From: Panagrolaimus kolymaensis | Lineage: Eukaryota > Nematoda > Chromadorea > Rhabditida > Panagrolaimidae | Direction: 5' to 3' | Length of the DNA stretch: 64,000 bases | Assembly: GCA_028622995.1 (NCBI GenBank) | Contig: JAJQJQ010000037.1 | Location: 434,001 to 498,000 of the forward strand | Part shown: piece after piece, positions 1 through 10,868 of the stretch | How positions within the stretch are numbered: the first letter of the stretch is position 1 | Layout: every line of letters starts with the position of its first letter | Position numbers and translations under genes: made by a program | Notes under the pieces: generated by a model | Told to the model about the DNA's origin: nothing | The model's input: the letters and a program-made list of their open reading frames with translations, nothing else | The model's database searches: none

Positions 1-80
1 ATTTTTTTATTTTCTTACCAGCCTTTTTAAAGCAAAATGTTTCGAAATAAATAAAAATAACTGCAGAATTAGTTTCTGAA
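1..80. repeat. Partial satellite monomer at left edge
   Basis: This is the last 80 bp of a GGTC-type monomer: TTTTCTTACCAGCC, then TTTTTAAAGCAAAATG, box 2 and the AACTGCAG tail. It shows that the array continues to the left of the window. Confidence 0.95.
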
Positions 81-103
81 GCTTTGATGGATTGGACCTT
101 TAA
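73..103. other. Conserved box 1 of the monomer (first complete example)
   Basis: The segment TTTCTGAA + GCTTTGATGGATTGGACC + TTTAA (monomer positions 117-124 and 1-23) is nearly invariant across the array. The main systematic changes are T to A at position 4 (GCTATG, common after 49 kb), GATGCTTT at three monomers near 3.5-4.0 kb, and TTTTCGAAG at five monomers between 31.3 and 33.5 kb. I noticed only four isolated substitutions within positions 1-22: near 7538, 16829, 45729 and 58372. Conservation of one window against a variable background is known in satellites that bind sequence-specific proteins, such as alpha satellite; a binding role here is inference. Confidence 0.7.
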
Positions 104-160
104 ATGTTGAGGTCATAAGTAAATATTTTTTTATTTTTTTAACCGCCATTTTCAAACAGA

Positions 161-172
161 ATGTTTCGAAAT
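161..172. other. Conserved box 2 of the monomer (ATGTTTCGAAAT)
   Basis: Monomer positions 81-92 form a constant block centred on the 8-bp palindrome TTTCGAAA, one of the few CpG sites in the unit. Rare changes are ATTTTTCG at 1155, 1403, 2395 and one monomer near 48275, and a CGAAAC variant at 55724. The next bases are AAATAAAT or AAATTAAT (position 93 A/T). The start resembles the first half of the CENP-B box (TTCG, four bases, then A), but the CGGG half is absent. Confidence 0.6.
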
Positions 173-452
173 AAATAAAAATCACTGCAAAAATAATTTC
201 TGAAGCTTTGATGGATTGGACCTTTAAAAGTTGAGGCCATATTTATACATTTTATTATTTTTTTAACCGCCATTTTCAAAGAAAATGTTTCGAAATAAAT
301 AAAAATAACTGCAGAATTAGTTTCTGAAGCTTTGATGGATTGGACCTTTAAATGTTGAGGTCATAAGTAAATATTTTTTTATTTTCTTACCAGCCTTTTT
401 AAAGCAAAATGTTTCGAAATTAATAAAAATCACTGCAAAAATAATTTCTGAA

Positions 453-576
453 GCTTTGATGGATTGGACCTTTAAAAGTTGAGGCCATATTTATACATTT
501 TATTATTTTTTTAACCGCCATTTTCAAAGAAAATGTTTCGAAATAAATAAAAATCACTGCAAAAATAATTTCTGAA
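453..576. repeat. Reference monomer, type P-g (GGCC haplotype, domain A)
   Basis: Diagnostics: AAAAGTTGAGGCCAT, TTATACATTTTATTATT, AACCGCC, then CAAAGAAAATG (position 77 C to G), AAATAAAT and the CACTGCAAAAATAA tail. This is the dominant GGCC type from 1 to about 10.5 kb. It is almost absent from domains C to E; one late copy lies at 36041 and carries a private T to G at 36100. Confidence 0.85.
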
Positions 577-2436
577 GCTTTGATGGATTGGACCTTTAAA
601 TGTTGAGGTCATAAGTAAATATTTTTTTATTTTTTTAACCGCCATTTTCAAACAGAATGTTTCGAAATAAATAAAAATAACTGCAAAAATAATTTCTGAA
701 GCTTTGATGGATTGGACCTTTAAAAGTTGAGGCCATATTTATACATTTTATTATTTTTTTAACCGCCATTTTCAAAGAAAATGTTTCGAAATAAATAAAA
801 ATCACTGCAAAAATAATTTCTGAAGCTTTGATGGATTGGACCTTTAAAAGTTGAGGCCATATTTATACTTTTTATAATTTTTTTAACAGCCATTTTCAAA
901 CAAAATGTTTCGAAATAAATAAAAATAACTGCAGAATTAGTTTCTGAAGCTTTGATGGATTGGACCTTTAAATGATGAGGTCATAAGTAAATATTTTTTT
1001 ATTTTCTTACCAGCCTTTTTAAAGCAAAATGTTTCGAAATTAATAAAAATCACTGCAAAAATAATTTCTGAAGCTTTGATGGATTGGACCTTTAAAAGTT
1101 GAGGCCATATTTATACATTTTATTATTTTTTTAACCGCCATTTTCAAAGAAAATTTTTCGAAATAAATAAAAATCACTGCAAAAATAATTTCTGAAGCTT
1201 TGATGGATTGGACCTTTAAATGTTGAGGTCATAAGTAAATATTTTTTTATTTTCTTACCAGCCTTTTTAAAGCAAAATGTTTCGAAATTAATAAAAATCA
1301 CTGCAAAAATAATTTCTGAAGCTTTGATGGATTGGACCTTTAAAAGTTGAGGCCATATTTATACATTTTATTATTTTTTTAACCGCCATTTTCAAAGAAA
1401 ATTTTTCGAAATAAATAAAAATCACTGCAAAAATAATTTCTGAAGCTTTGATGGATTGGACCTTTAAATGTTGAGGTCATAAGTAAATATTTTTTTATTT
1501 TTTTAACCGCCATTTTCAAACAGAATGTTTCGAAATAAATAAAAATCACTGCAAAAATAATTTCTGAAGCTTTGATGGATTGGACCTTTAAATGTTGAGG
1601 TCATAAGTAAATATTTTTTTATTTTCTTACCAGCCTTTTTAAAGCAAAATGTTTCGAAATTAATAAAAATCACTGCAAAAATAATTTCTGAAGCTTTGAT
1701 GGATTGGACCTTTAAAAGTTGAGGCCATATTTATACATTTTATTATTTTTTTAACCGCCATTTTCAAAGAAAATGTTTCGAAATAAATAAAAATCACTGC
1801 AAAAATAATTTCTGAAGCTTTGATGGATTGGACCTTTAAATGTTGAGGTCATAAGTAAATATTTTTTTATTTTTTTAACCGCCATTTTCAAACAGAATGT
1901 TTCGAAATAAATAAAAATCACTGCAAAAATAATTTCTGAAGCTTTGATGGATTGGACCTTTAAAAGTTGAGGCCATATTTATACATTTTATTATTTTTTT
2001 AACCGCCATTTTCAAAGAAAATGTTTCGAAATAAATAAAAATCACTGCAAAAATAATTTCTGAAGCTTTGATGGATTGGACCTTTAAAAGTTGAGGCCAT
2101 ATTTATACTTTTTATAATTTTTTTAACAGCCATTTTCAAACAAAATGTTTCGAAATAAATAAAAATAACTGCAGAATTAGTTTCTGAAGCTTTGATGGAT
2201 TGGACCTTTAAATGATGAGGTCATAAGTAAATATTTTTTTATTTTCTTACCAGCCTTTTTAAAGCAAAATGTTTCGAAATTAATAAAAATCACTGCAAAA
2301 ATAATTTCTGAAGCTTTGATGGATTGGACCTTTAAAAGTTGAGGCCATATTTATACATTTTATTATTTTTTTAACCGCCATTTTCAAAGAAAATTTTTCG
2401 AAATAAATAAAAATCACTGCAAAAATAATTTCTGAA

Positions 2437-2560
2437 GCTTTGATGGATTGGACCTTTAAATGTTGAGGTCATAAGTAAATATTTTTTTATTTTCTTACCA
2501 GCCTTTTTAAAGCAAAATGTTTCGAAATTAATAAAAATCACTGCAAAAATAATTTCTGAA
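2437..2560. repeat. Reference monomer, type S-k (GGTC haplotype with CTTACCAGCC)
   Basis: Diagnostics: AAATGTTGAGGTCATAAG, a T7 tract followed by ATTTTCTTACCAGCC, then TTTTTAAAGCAAAATG, usually AAATTAAT and the CACTGCAAAAATAA tail. It occurs through all domains and alternates with GGCC types. A version with GTTGATGAGG-like spacing (AAATGATGAGG) is frequent in domain A after AACAGCC monomers. Confidence 0.85.
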
Positions 2561-3552
2561 GCTTTGATGGATTGGACCTTTAAAAGTTGAGGCCATATTT
2601 ATACATTTTATTATTTTTTTAACCGCCATTTTCAAAGAAAATGTTTCGAAATAAATAAAAATCACTGCAAAAATAATTTCTGAAGCTTTGATGGATTGGA
2701 CCTTTAAAAGTTGAGGCCATATTTATACTTTTTATAATTTTTTTAACAGCAATTTTCAAACAAAATGTTTCGAAATAAATAAAAATAACTGCAGAATTAG
2801 TTTCTGAAGCTTTGATGGATTGGACCTTTAAATGATGAGGTCATAAGTAAATATTTTTTTATTTTTTTAACCGCCATTTTCAAAGAAAATGTTTCGAAAT
2901 AAATAAAAATCACTGCAAAAATAATTTCTGAAGCTTTGATGGATTGGACCTTTAAAAGTTGAGGCCATATTTATACATTTTATTATTTTTTTAACCGCCA
3001 TTTTCAAAGAAAATGTTTCGAAATAAATAAAAATCACTGCAAAAATAATTTCTGAAGCTTTGATGGATTGGACCTTTAAAAGTTGAGGCCATATTTATAC
3101 TTTTTATAATTTTTTTAACAGCCATTTTCAAACAAAATGTTTCGAAATAAATAAAAATAACTGCAGAATTAGTTTCTGAAGCTTTGATGGATTGGACCTT
3201 TAAATGATGAGGTCATAAGTAAATATTTTTTTATTTTTTTAACCGCCATTTTCAAAGAAAATGTTTCGAAATAAATAAAAATCACTGCAAAAATAATTTC
3301 TGAAGCTTTGATGGATTGGACCTTTAAAAGTTGAGGCCATATTTATACATTTTATTATTTTTTTAACCGCCATTTTCAAAGAAAATGTTTCGAAATAAAT
3401 AAAAATCACTGCAAAAATAATTTCTGAAGCTTTGATGGATTGGACCTTTAAAAGTTGAGGCCATATTTATACATTTTATTATTTTTTTAACCGCCATTTT
3501 CAAAGAAAATGTTTCGAAATAAATAAAAATCACTGCAGAATTAGTTTCTGAT

Positions 3553-4296
3553 GCTTTGATGGATTGGACCTTTAAAAGTTGAGGCCATATTTATACTTTT
3601 TATTATTTTTTTAACCGCCATTTTCAAACAGAATGTTTCGAAATAAATATAAATCACTGCAGAATTAGTTTCTGATGCTTTGATGGATTGGACCTTTAAA
3701 AGTTGAGGCCATATTTATACTTTTTATTATTTTTTTAACCGCCATTTTCAAACAGAATGTTTCGAAATAAATAAAAATCACTGCAAAAATAATTTCTGAA
3801 GCTTTGATGGATTGGACCTTTAAAAGTTGAGGCCATATTTATACTTTTTATTATTTTTTTAACCGCCATTTTCAAACAGAATGTTTCGAAATAAATAAAA
3901 ATCACTGCAAAAATAATTTCTGAAGCTTTGATGGATTGGACCTTTAAAAGTTGAGGCCATATTTATACTTTTTATTATTTTTTTAACCGCCATTTTCAAA
4001 CAGAATGTTTCGAAATAAATATAAATCACTGCAGAATTAGTTTCTGATGCTTTGATGGATTGGACCTTTAAAAGTTGAGGCCATATTTATACTTTTTATT
4101 ATTTTTTTAACCGCCATTTTCAAACAGAATGTTTCGAAATAAATAAAAATCACTGCAAAAATAATTTCTGAAGCTTTGATGGATTGGACCTTTAAAAGTT
4201 GAGGCCATATTTATACTTTTTATTATTTTTTTAACCGCCATTTTCAAACAGAATGTTTCGAAATAAATAAAAATCACTGCAAAAATAATTTCTGAA
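3553..4296. repeat. 372-bp trimer repeated twice (TATTATT / CAGAATG types)
   Basis: Six consecutive GGCC monomers with TATACTTTTTATTATT and CAAACAGAATG form two trimers (3553-3924, 3925-4296). In each, the first monomer has AAATATAAATCACTGCAG followed by CTGATGCTTT. The GATGC change destroys the HindIII site at three places (near 3552, 3676 and 4048). Confidence 0.75.
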
Positions 4297-5288
4297 GCTT
4301 TGATGGATTGGACCTTTAAACGTTGAGGTCATAAGTAAATATTTTTTTATTTTCTTACCAGCCTTTTTAAAGCAAAATGTTTCGAAATTAATAAAAATCA
4401 CTGCAAAAATAATTTCTGAAGCTTTGATGGATTGGACCTTTAAATGATGAGGTCATAAGTAAATATTTTTTTATTTTTTTAACCGCCATTTTCAAACAGA
4501 ATGTTTCGAAATAAATAAAAATCACTGCAAAAATAATTTCTGAAGCTTTGATGGATTGGACCTTTAAATGTTGAGGTCATAAGTAAATATTTTTTTATTT
4601 TCTTACCAGCCTTTTTAAAGCAAAATGTTTCGAAATTAATAAAAATCACTGCAAAAATAATTTCTGAAGCTTTGATGGATTGGACCTTTAAAAGTTGAGG
4701 CCATATTTATACTTTTTATTATTTTTTTAACCGCCATTTTCAAACAGAATGTTTCGAAATAAATAAAAATCACTGCAAAAATAATTTCTGAAGCTTTGAT
4801 GGATTGGACCTTTAAACGTTGAGGTCATAAGTAAATATTTTTTTATTTTCTTACCAGCCTTTTTAAAGCAAAATGTTTCGAAATTAATAAAAATCACTGC
4901 AAAAATAATTTCTGAAGCTTTGATGGATTGGACCTTTAAAAGTTGAGGCCATATTTATACTTTTTATAATTTTTTTAACAGCCATTTTCAAACAAAATGT
5001 TTCGAAATAAATAAAAATAACTGCAGAATTAGTTTCTGAAGCTTTGATGGATTGGACCTTTAAATGTTGAGGTCATAAGTAAATATTTTTTTATTTTCTT
5101 ACCAGCCTTTTTAAAGCAAAATGTTTCGAAATTAATAAAAATCACTGCAAAAATAATTTCTGAAGCTTTGATGGATTGGACCTTTAAATGTTGAGGTCAT
5201 AAGTAAATATTTTTTTATTTTTTTAACCGCCATTTTCAAACAGAATGTTTCGAAATAAATAAAAATCACTGCAAAAATAATTTCTGAA

Positions 5289-6900
5289 GCTTTGATGGAT
5301 TGGACCTTTAAAAGTTGAGGCCATATTTATACATTTTATTATTTTTTTAACCGCCATTTTCAAAGAAAATGTTTCGAAATAAATAAAAATCACTGCAAAA
5401 ATAATTTCTGAAGCTTTGATGGATTGGACCTTTAAATGTTGAGGTCATAAGTAAATATTTTTTTATTTTCTTACCAGCCTTTTTAAAGCAAAATGTTTCG
5501 AAATAAATAAAAATAACTGCAGAATTAGTTTCTGAAGCTTTGATGGATTGGACCTTTAAATGATGAGGTCATAAGTAAATATTTTTTTATTTTTTTAACC
5601 GCCATTTTCAAACAGAATGTTTCGAAATAAATAAAAATCACTGCAAAAATAATTTCTGAAGCTTTGATGGATTGGACCTTTAAATGTTGAGGTCATAAGT
5701 AAATATTTTATTATTTTTTTAACCGCCATTTTCAAACAGAATGTTTCGAAATAAATAAAAATCACTGCAAAAATAATTTCTGAAGCTTTGATGGATTGGA
5801 CCTTTAAAAGTTGAGGCCATATTTATACATTTTATTATTTTTTTAACCGCCATTTTCAAAGAAAATGTTTCGAAATAAATAAAAATCACTGCAAAAATAA
5901 TTTCTGAAGCTTTGATGGATTGGACCTTTAAATGTTGAGGTCATAAGTAAATATTTTTTTATTTTCTTACCAGCCTTTTTAAAGCAAAATGTTTCGAAAT
6001 AAATAAAAATAACTGCAGAATTAGTTTCTGAAGCTTTGATGGATTGGACCTTTAAATGATGAGGTCATAAGTAAATATTTTTTTATTTTTTTAACCGCCA
6101 TTTTCAAAGAAAATGTTTCGAAATAAATAAAAATAACTGCAGAATTAGTTTCTGAAGCTTTGATGGATTGGACCTTTAAATGATGAGGTCATAAGTAAAT
6201 ATTTTTTTATTTTTTTAACCGCCATTTTCAAACAGAATGTTTCGAAATAAATAAAAATCACTGCAAAAATAATTTCTGAAGCTTTGATGGATTGGACCTT
6301 TAAATGTTGAGGTCATAAGTAAATATTTTATTATTTTTTTAACCGCCATTTTCAAACAGAATGTTTCGAAATAAATAAAAATCACTGCAAAAATAATTTC
6401 TGAAGCTTTGATGGATTGGACCTTTAAAAGTTGAGGCCATATTTATACATTTTATTATTTTTTTAACCGCCATTTTCAAAGAAAATGTTTCGAAATAAAT
6501 AAAAATCACTGCAAAAATAATTTCTGAAGCTTTGATGGATTGGACCTTTAAATGTTGAGGTCATAAGTAAATATTTTTTTATTTTCTTACCAGCCTTTTT
6601 AAAGCAAAATGTTTCGAAATAAATAAAAATAACTGCAGAATTAGTTTCTGAAGCTTTGATGGATTGGACCTTTAAATGATGAGGTCATAAGTAAATATTT
6701 TTTTATTTTTTTAACCGCCATTTTCAAACAGAATGTTTCGAAATAAATAAAAATCACTGCAAAAATAATTTCTGAAGCTTTGATGGATTGGACCTTTAAA
6801 TGTTGAGGTCATAAGTAAATATTTTATTATTTTTTTAACCGCCATTTTCAAACAGAATGTTTCGAAATAAATAAAAATCACTGCAAAAATAATTTCTGAA
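5289..6900. repeat. 496-bp tetramer HOR, three copies, one with an extra monomer
   Basis: The order P-g, S-k with AACTGCAG tail, W-n (GATGAGG), U-n with AAATATTTTATTATT is seen at 5289-5784, 5785-6404 and 6405-6900. The middle copy has one additional GATGAGG / CAAAGAAAATG monomer at 6033. The AAATATTTTATTATT variant is specific to this HOR. Confidence 0.75.
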
Positions 6901-8388
6901 GCTTTGATGGATTGGACCTTTAAAAGTTGAGGCCATATTTATACATTTTATTATTTTTTTAACCGCCATTTTCAAAGAAAATGTTTCGAAATAAATAAAA
7001 ATAACTGCAGAATTAGTTTCTGAAGCTTTGATGGATTGGACCTTTAAATGTTGAGGTCATAAGTAAATATTTTTTTATTTTCTTACCAGCCTTTTTAAAG
7101 CAAAATGTTTCGAAATTAATAAAAATCACTGCAAAAATAATTTCTGAAGCTTTGATGGATTGGACCTTTAAAAGTTGAGGCCATATTTATACATTTTATT
7201 ATTTTTTTAACCGCCATTTTCAAAGAAAATGTTTCGAAATAAATAAAAATCACTGCAAAAATAATTTCTGAAGCTTTGATGGATTGGACCTTTAAATGTT
7301 GAGGTCATAAGTAAATATTTTTTTATTTTCTTACCAGCCTTTTTAAAGCAAAATGTTTCGAAATTAATAAAAATCACTGCAAAAATAATTTCTGAAGCTT
7401 TGATGGATTGGACCTTTAAAAGTTGAGGCCATATTTATACATTTTATTATTTTTTTAACCGCCATTTTCAAAGAAAATGTTTCGAAATAAATAAAAATCA
7501 CTGCAAAAATAATTTCTGAAGCTTTGATGGATTGGACTTTTAAATGTTGAGGTCATAAGTAAATATTTTTTTATTTTTTTAACCGCCATTTTCAAACAGA
7601 ATGTTTCGAAATAAATAAAAATCACTTCAAAAATAATTTCTGAAGCTTTGATGGATTGGACCTTTAAAAGTTGAGGCCATATTTATACATTTTATTATTT
7701 TTTTAACCGCCATTTTCAAAGAAAATGTTTCGAAATAAATAAAAATCACTTCAAAAATAATTTCTGAAGCTTTGATGGATTGGACCTTTAAAAGTTGAGG
7801 CCATATTTATACATTTTATTATTTTTTTAACCGCCATTTTCAAAGAAAATGTTTCGAAATAAATAAAAATAACTGCAGAATTAGTTTCTGAAGCTTTGAT
7901 GGATTGGACCTTTAAATGTTGAGGTCATAAGTAAATATTTTTTTATTTTCTTACCAGCCTTTTTAAAGCAAAATGTTTCGAAATTAATAAAAATCACTGC
8001 AAAAATAATTTCTGAAGCTTTGATGGATTGGACCTTTAAAAGTTGAGGCCATATTTATACATTTTATTATTTTTTTAACCGCCATTTTCAAAGAAAATGT
8101 TTCGAAATAAATAAAAATCACTGCAAAAATAATTTCTGAAGCTTTGATGGATTGGACCTTTAAATGTTGAGGTCATAAGTAAATATTTTTTTATTTTTTT
8201 AACCGCCATTTTCAAACAGAATGTTTCGAAATAAATAAAAATCACTTCAAAAATAATTTCTGAAGCTTTGATGGATTGGACCTTTAAAAGTTGAGGCCAT
8301 ATTTATACATTTTATTATTTTTTTAACCGCCATTTTCAAAGAAAATGTTTCGAAATAAATAAAAATCACTGCAAAAATAATTTCTGAA
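6901..8388. repeat. 868-bp / 620-bp duplicated block with CACTTCA tails
   Basis: The series P with AACTGCAG tail, S, P, U with CACTTCAAAAA tail, P occurs at 6901-7768 (with one extra S-P pair) and at 7769-8388. The CACTTCA change (position 107 G to T) is otherwise rare; one further copy lies near 11220. Confidence 0.65.
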
Positions 8389-8512
8389 GCTTTGATGGAT
8401 TGGACCTTTAAATGTTGAGGTCATAAGTAAATATTTTTTTATTTTTTTAACCGCCATTTTCAAAGAAAATGTTTCGAAATTAATAAAAATCACTGCAAAA
8501 ATAATTTCTGAA

Positions 8513-10868
8513 GCTTTGATGGATTGGACCTTTAAAAGTTGAGGCCATATTTATACATTTTATTATTTTTTTAACCGCCATTTTCAAAGAAAATGTTTCG
8601 AAATAAATAAAAATCACTGCAAAAATAATTTCTGAAGCTTTGATGGATTGGACCTTTAAAAGTTGAGGCCATATTTATACTTTTTATAATTTTTTTAACA
8701 GCCATTTTCAAACAAAATGTTTCGAAATAAATAAAAATAACTGCAGAATTAGTTTCTGAAGCTTTGATGGATTGGACCTTTAAAAGTTGAGGCCATATTT
8801 ATACATTTTATTATTTTTTTAACCGCCATTTTCAAAGAAAATGTTTCGAAATAAATAAAAATCACTGCAAAAATAATTTCTGAAGCTTTGATGGATTGGA
8901 CCTTTAAAAGTTGAGGCCATATTTATACATTTTATTATTTTTTTAACCGCCATTTTCAAAGAAAATGTTTCGAAATAAATAAAAATCACTGCAAAAATAA
9001 TTTCTGAAGCTTTGATGGATTGGACCTTTAAAAGTTGAGGCCATATTTATACTTTTTATAATTTTTTTAACAGCCATTTTCAAACAAAATGTTTCGAAAT
9101 AAATAAAAATAACTGCAGAATTAGTTTCTGAAGCTTTGATGGATTGGACCTTTAAATGATGAGGTCATAAGTAAATATTTTTTTATTTTCTTACCAGCCT
9201 TTTTAAAGCAAAATGTTTCGAAATTAATAAAAATCACTGCAAAAATAATTTCTGAAGCTTTGATGGATTGGACCTTTAAAAGTTGAGGCCATATTTATAC
9301 ATTTTATTATTTTTTTAACCGCCATTTTCAAAGAAAATGTTTCGAAATAAATAAAAATCACTGCAAAAATAATTTCTGAAGCTTTGATGGATTGGACCTT
9401 TAAAAGTTGAGGCCATATTTATACATTTTATTATTTTTTTAACCGCCATTTTCAAAGAAAATGTTTCGAAATAAATAAAAATCACTGCAAAAATAATTTC
9501 TGAAGCTTTGATGGATTGGACCTTTAAAAGTTGAGGCCATATTTATACTTTTTATAATTTTTTTAACAGCCATTTTCAAACAAAATGTTTCGAAATAAAT
9601 AAAAATAACTGCAGAATTAGTTTCTGAAGCTTTGATGGATTGGACCTTTAAATGATGAGGTCATAAGTAAATATTTTTTTATTTTCTTACCAGCCTTTTT
9701 AAAGCAAAATGTTTCGAAATAAATAAAAATCACTGCAAAAATAATTTCTGAAGCTTTGATGGATTGGACCTTTAAAAGTTGAGGCCATATTTATACTTTT
9801 TATAATTTTTTTAACAGCCATTTTCAAACAAAATGTTTCGAAATAAATAAAAATAACTGCAGAATTAGTTTCTGAAGCTTTGATGGATTGGACCTTTAAA
9901 TGATGAGGTCATAAGTAAATATTTTTTTATTTTTTTAACCGCCATTTTCAAAGAAAATGTTTCGAAATAAATAAAAATCACTGCAAAAATAATTTCTGAA
10001 GCTTTGATGGATTGGACCTTTAAAAGTTGAGGCCATATTTATACATTTTATTATTTTTTTAACCGCCATTTTCAAAGAAAATGTTTCGAAATAAATAAAA
10101 ATCACTGCAAAAATAATTTCTGAAGCTTTGATGGATTGGACCTTTAAAAGTTGAGGCCATATTTATACATTTTATTATTTTTTTAACCGCCATTTTCAAA
10201 GAAAATGTTTCGAAATAAATAAAAATCACTGCAAAAATAATTTCTGAAGCTTTGATGGATTGGACCTTTAAAAGTTGAGGCCATATTTATACTTTTTATA
10301 ATTTTTTTAACAGCCATTTTCAAACAAAATGTTTCGAAATAAATAAAAATAACTGCAGAATTAGTTTCTGAAGCTTTGATGGATTGGACCTTTAAATGAT
10401 GAGGTCATAAGTAAATATTTTTTTATTTTCTTACCAGCCTTTTTAAAGCAAAATGTTTCGAAATAAATAAAAATCACTGCAAAAATAATTTCTGAAGCTT
10501 TGATGGATTGGACCTTTAAAAGTTGAGGCCATATTTATACATTTTATTATTTTTTTAACCGCCATTTTCAAAGAAAATGTTTCGAAATAAATAAAAATCA
10601 CTGCAAAAATAATTTCTGAAGCTTTGATGGATTGGACCTTTAAAAGTTGAGGCCATATTTATACTTTTTATAATTTTTTTAACAGCCATTTTCAAACAAA
10701 ATGTTTCGAAATAAATAAAAATAACTGCAGAATTAGTTTCTGAAGCTTTGATGGATTGGACCTTTAAATGATGAGGTCATAAGTAAATATTTTTTTATTT
10801 TCTTACCAGCCTTTTTAAAGCAAAATGTTTCGAAATTAATAAAAATCACTGCAAAAATAATTTCTGAA
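8513..10868. repeat. Trimer/tetramer series P, (P), Q-AACAGCC, (GATGAGG S or W)
   Basis: Monomers from 8513 repeat the order of one or two P-g monomers, one AACAGCC monomer with AACTGCAG tail, then usually one AAATGATGAGG monomer with CTTACCAGCC or AACCGCC. The period wobbles between 248, 372, 496 and 620 bp, as expected for an unequally exchanging HOR. Confidence 0.65.

Larger units (their letters stand above)
329..2560. repeat. 1240-bp (10-mer) duplication in domain A
   Basis: Monomers 329-1320 have the same type order as 1569-2560: S, P, U, P, Q(AACAGCC), S(GATGAGG), P with AAATTTTTCG, S. The private ATTTTTCG change at 1155 recurs at 2395, exactly 1240 bp away. At least one difference is visible (AACTGCAAAAA against CACTGCAAAAA in the U monomer). 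Confidence 0.75.
1..10868. repeat. Domain A: mixed P-g / S-k / U-n / Q-a satellite types
   Basis: Domain-specific markers are the AACTGCAG tail (position 103 C to A), AACAGCCATTTTCAAAC monomers, TATACATTTTATTATT and CAAAGAAAATG. Three or four types alternate in short, imperfect multimers, with several local duplications listed separately. No interruption or inversion was seen. Confidence 0.8.

Noticed and set aside
161..172. Pol III internal promoter (B box) suggesting a tRNA- or SINE-derived satellite
   Set aside because: GTTTCGAAAT only partly matches the B-box consensus GGTTCGANNCC (about 7 of 11 positions of the usual form), no A box was found at suitable distance, and no tRNA fold is apparent.
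81..204. A recurrent - strand open frame of about 41-70 codons spanning one monomer, with ATG in many copies
   Set aside because: It is open across both haplotypes, but it ends in every monomer, has low-complexity lysine- and isoleucine-rich composition from the A/T tracts, and shows no codon-position bias in the variable sites. It is explained by the AT composition; translation is unsupported.
825..948. TATAAT / TATAC promoter-like motifs in GGCC monomers
   Set aside because: These arise in any AT-rich repeat and are not associated with any gene or defined start.
1..10868. CRISPR array
   Set aside because: The repeat is continuous with no unique spacers; the variable segments are a few recurrent haplotypes rather than distinct spacers, and no cas genes are present.
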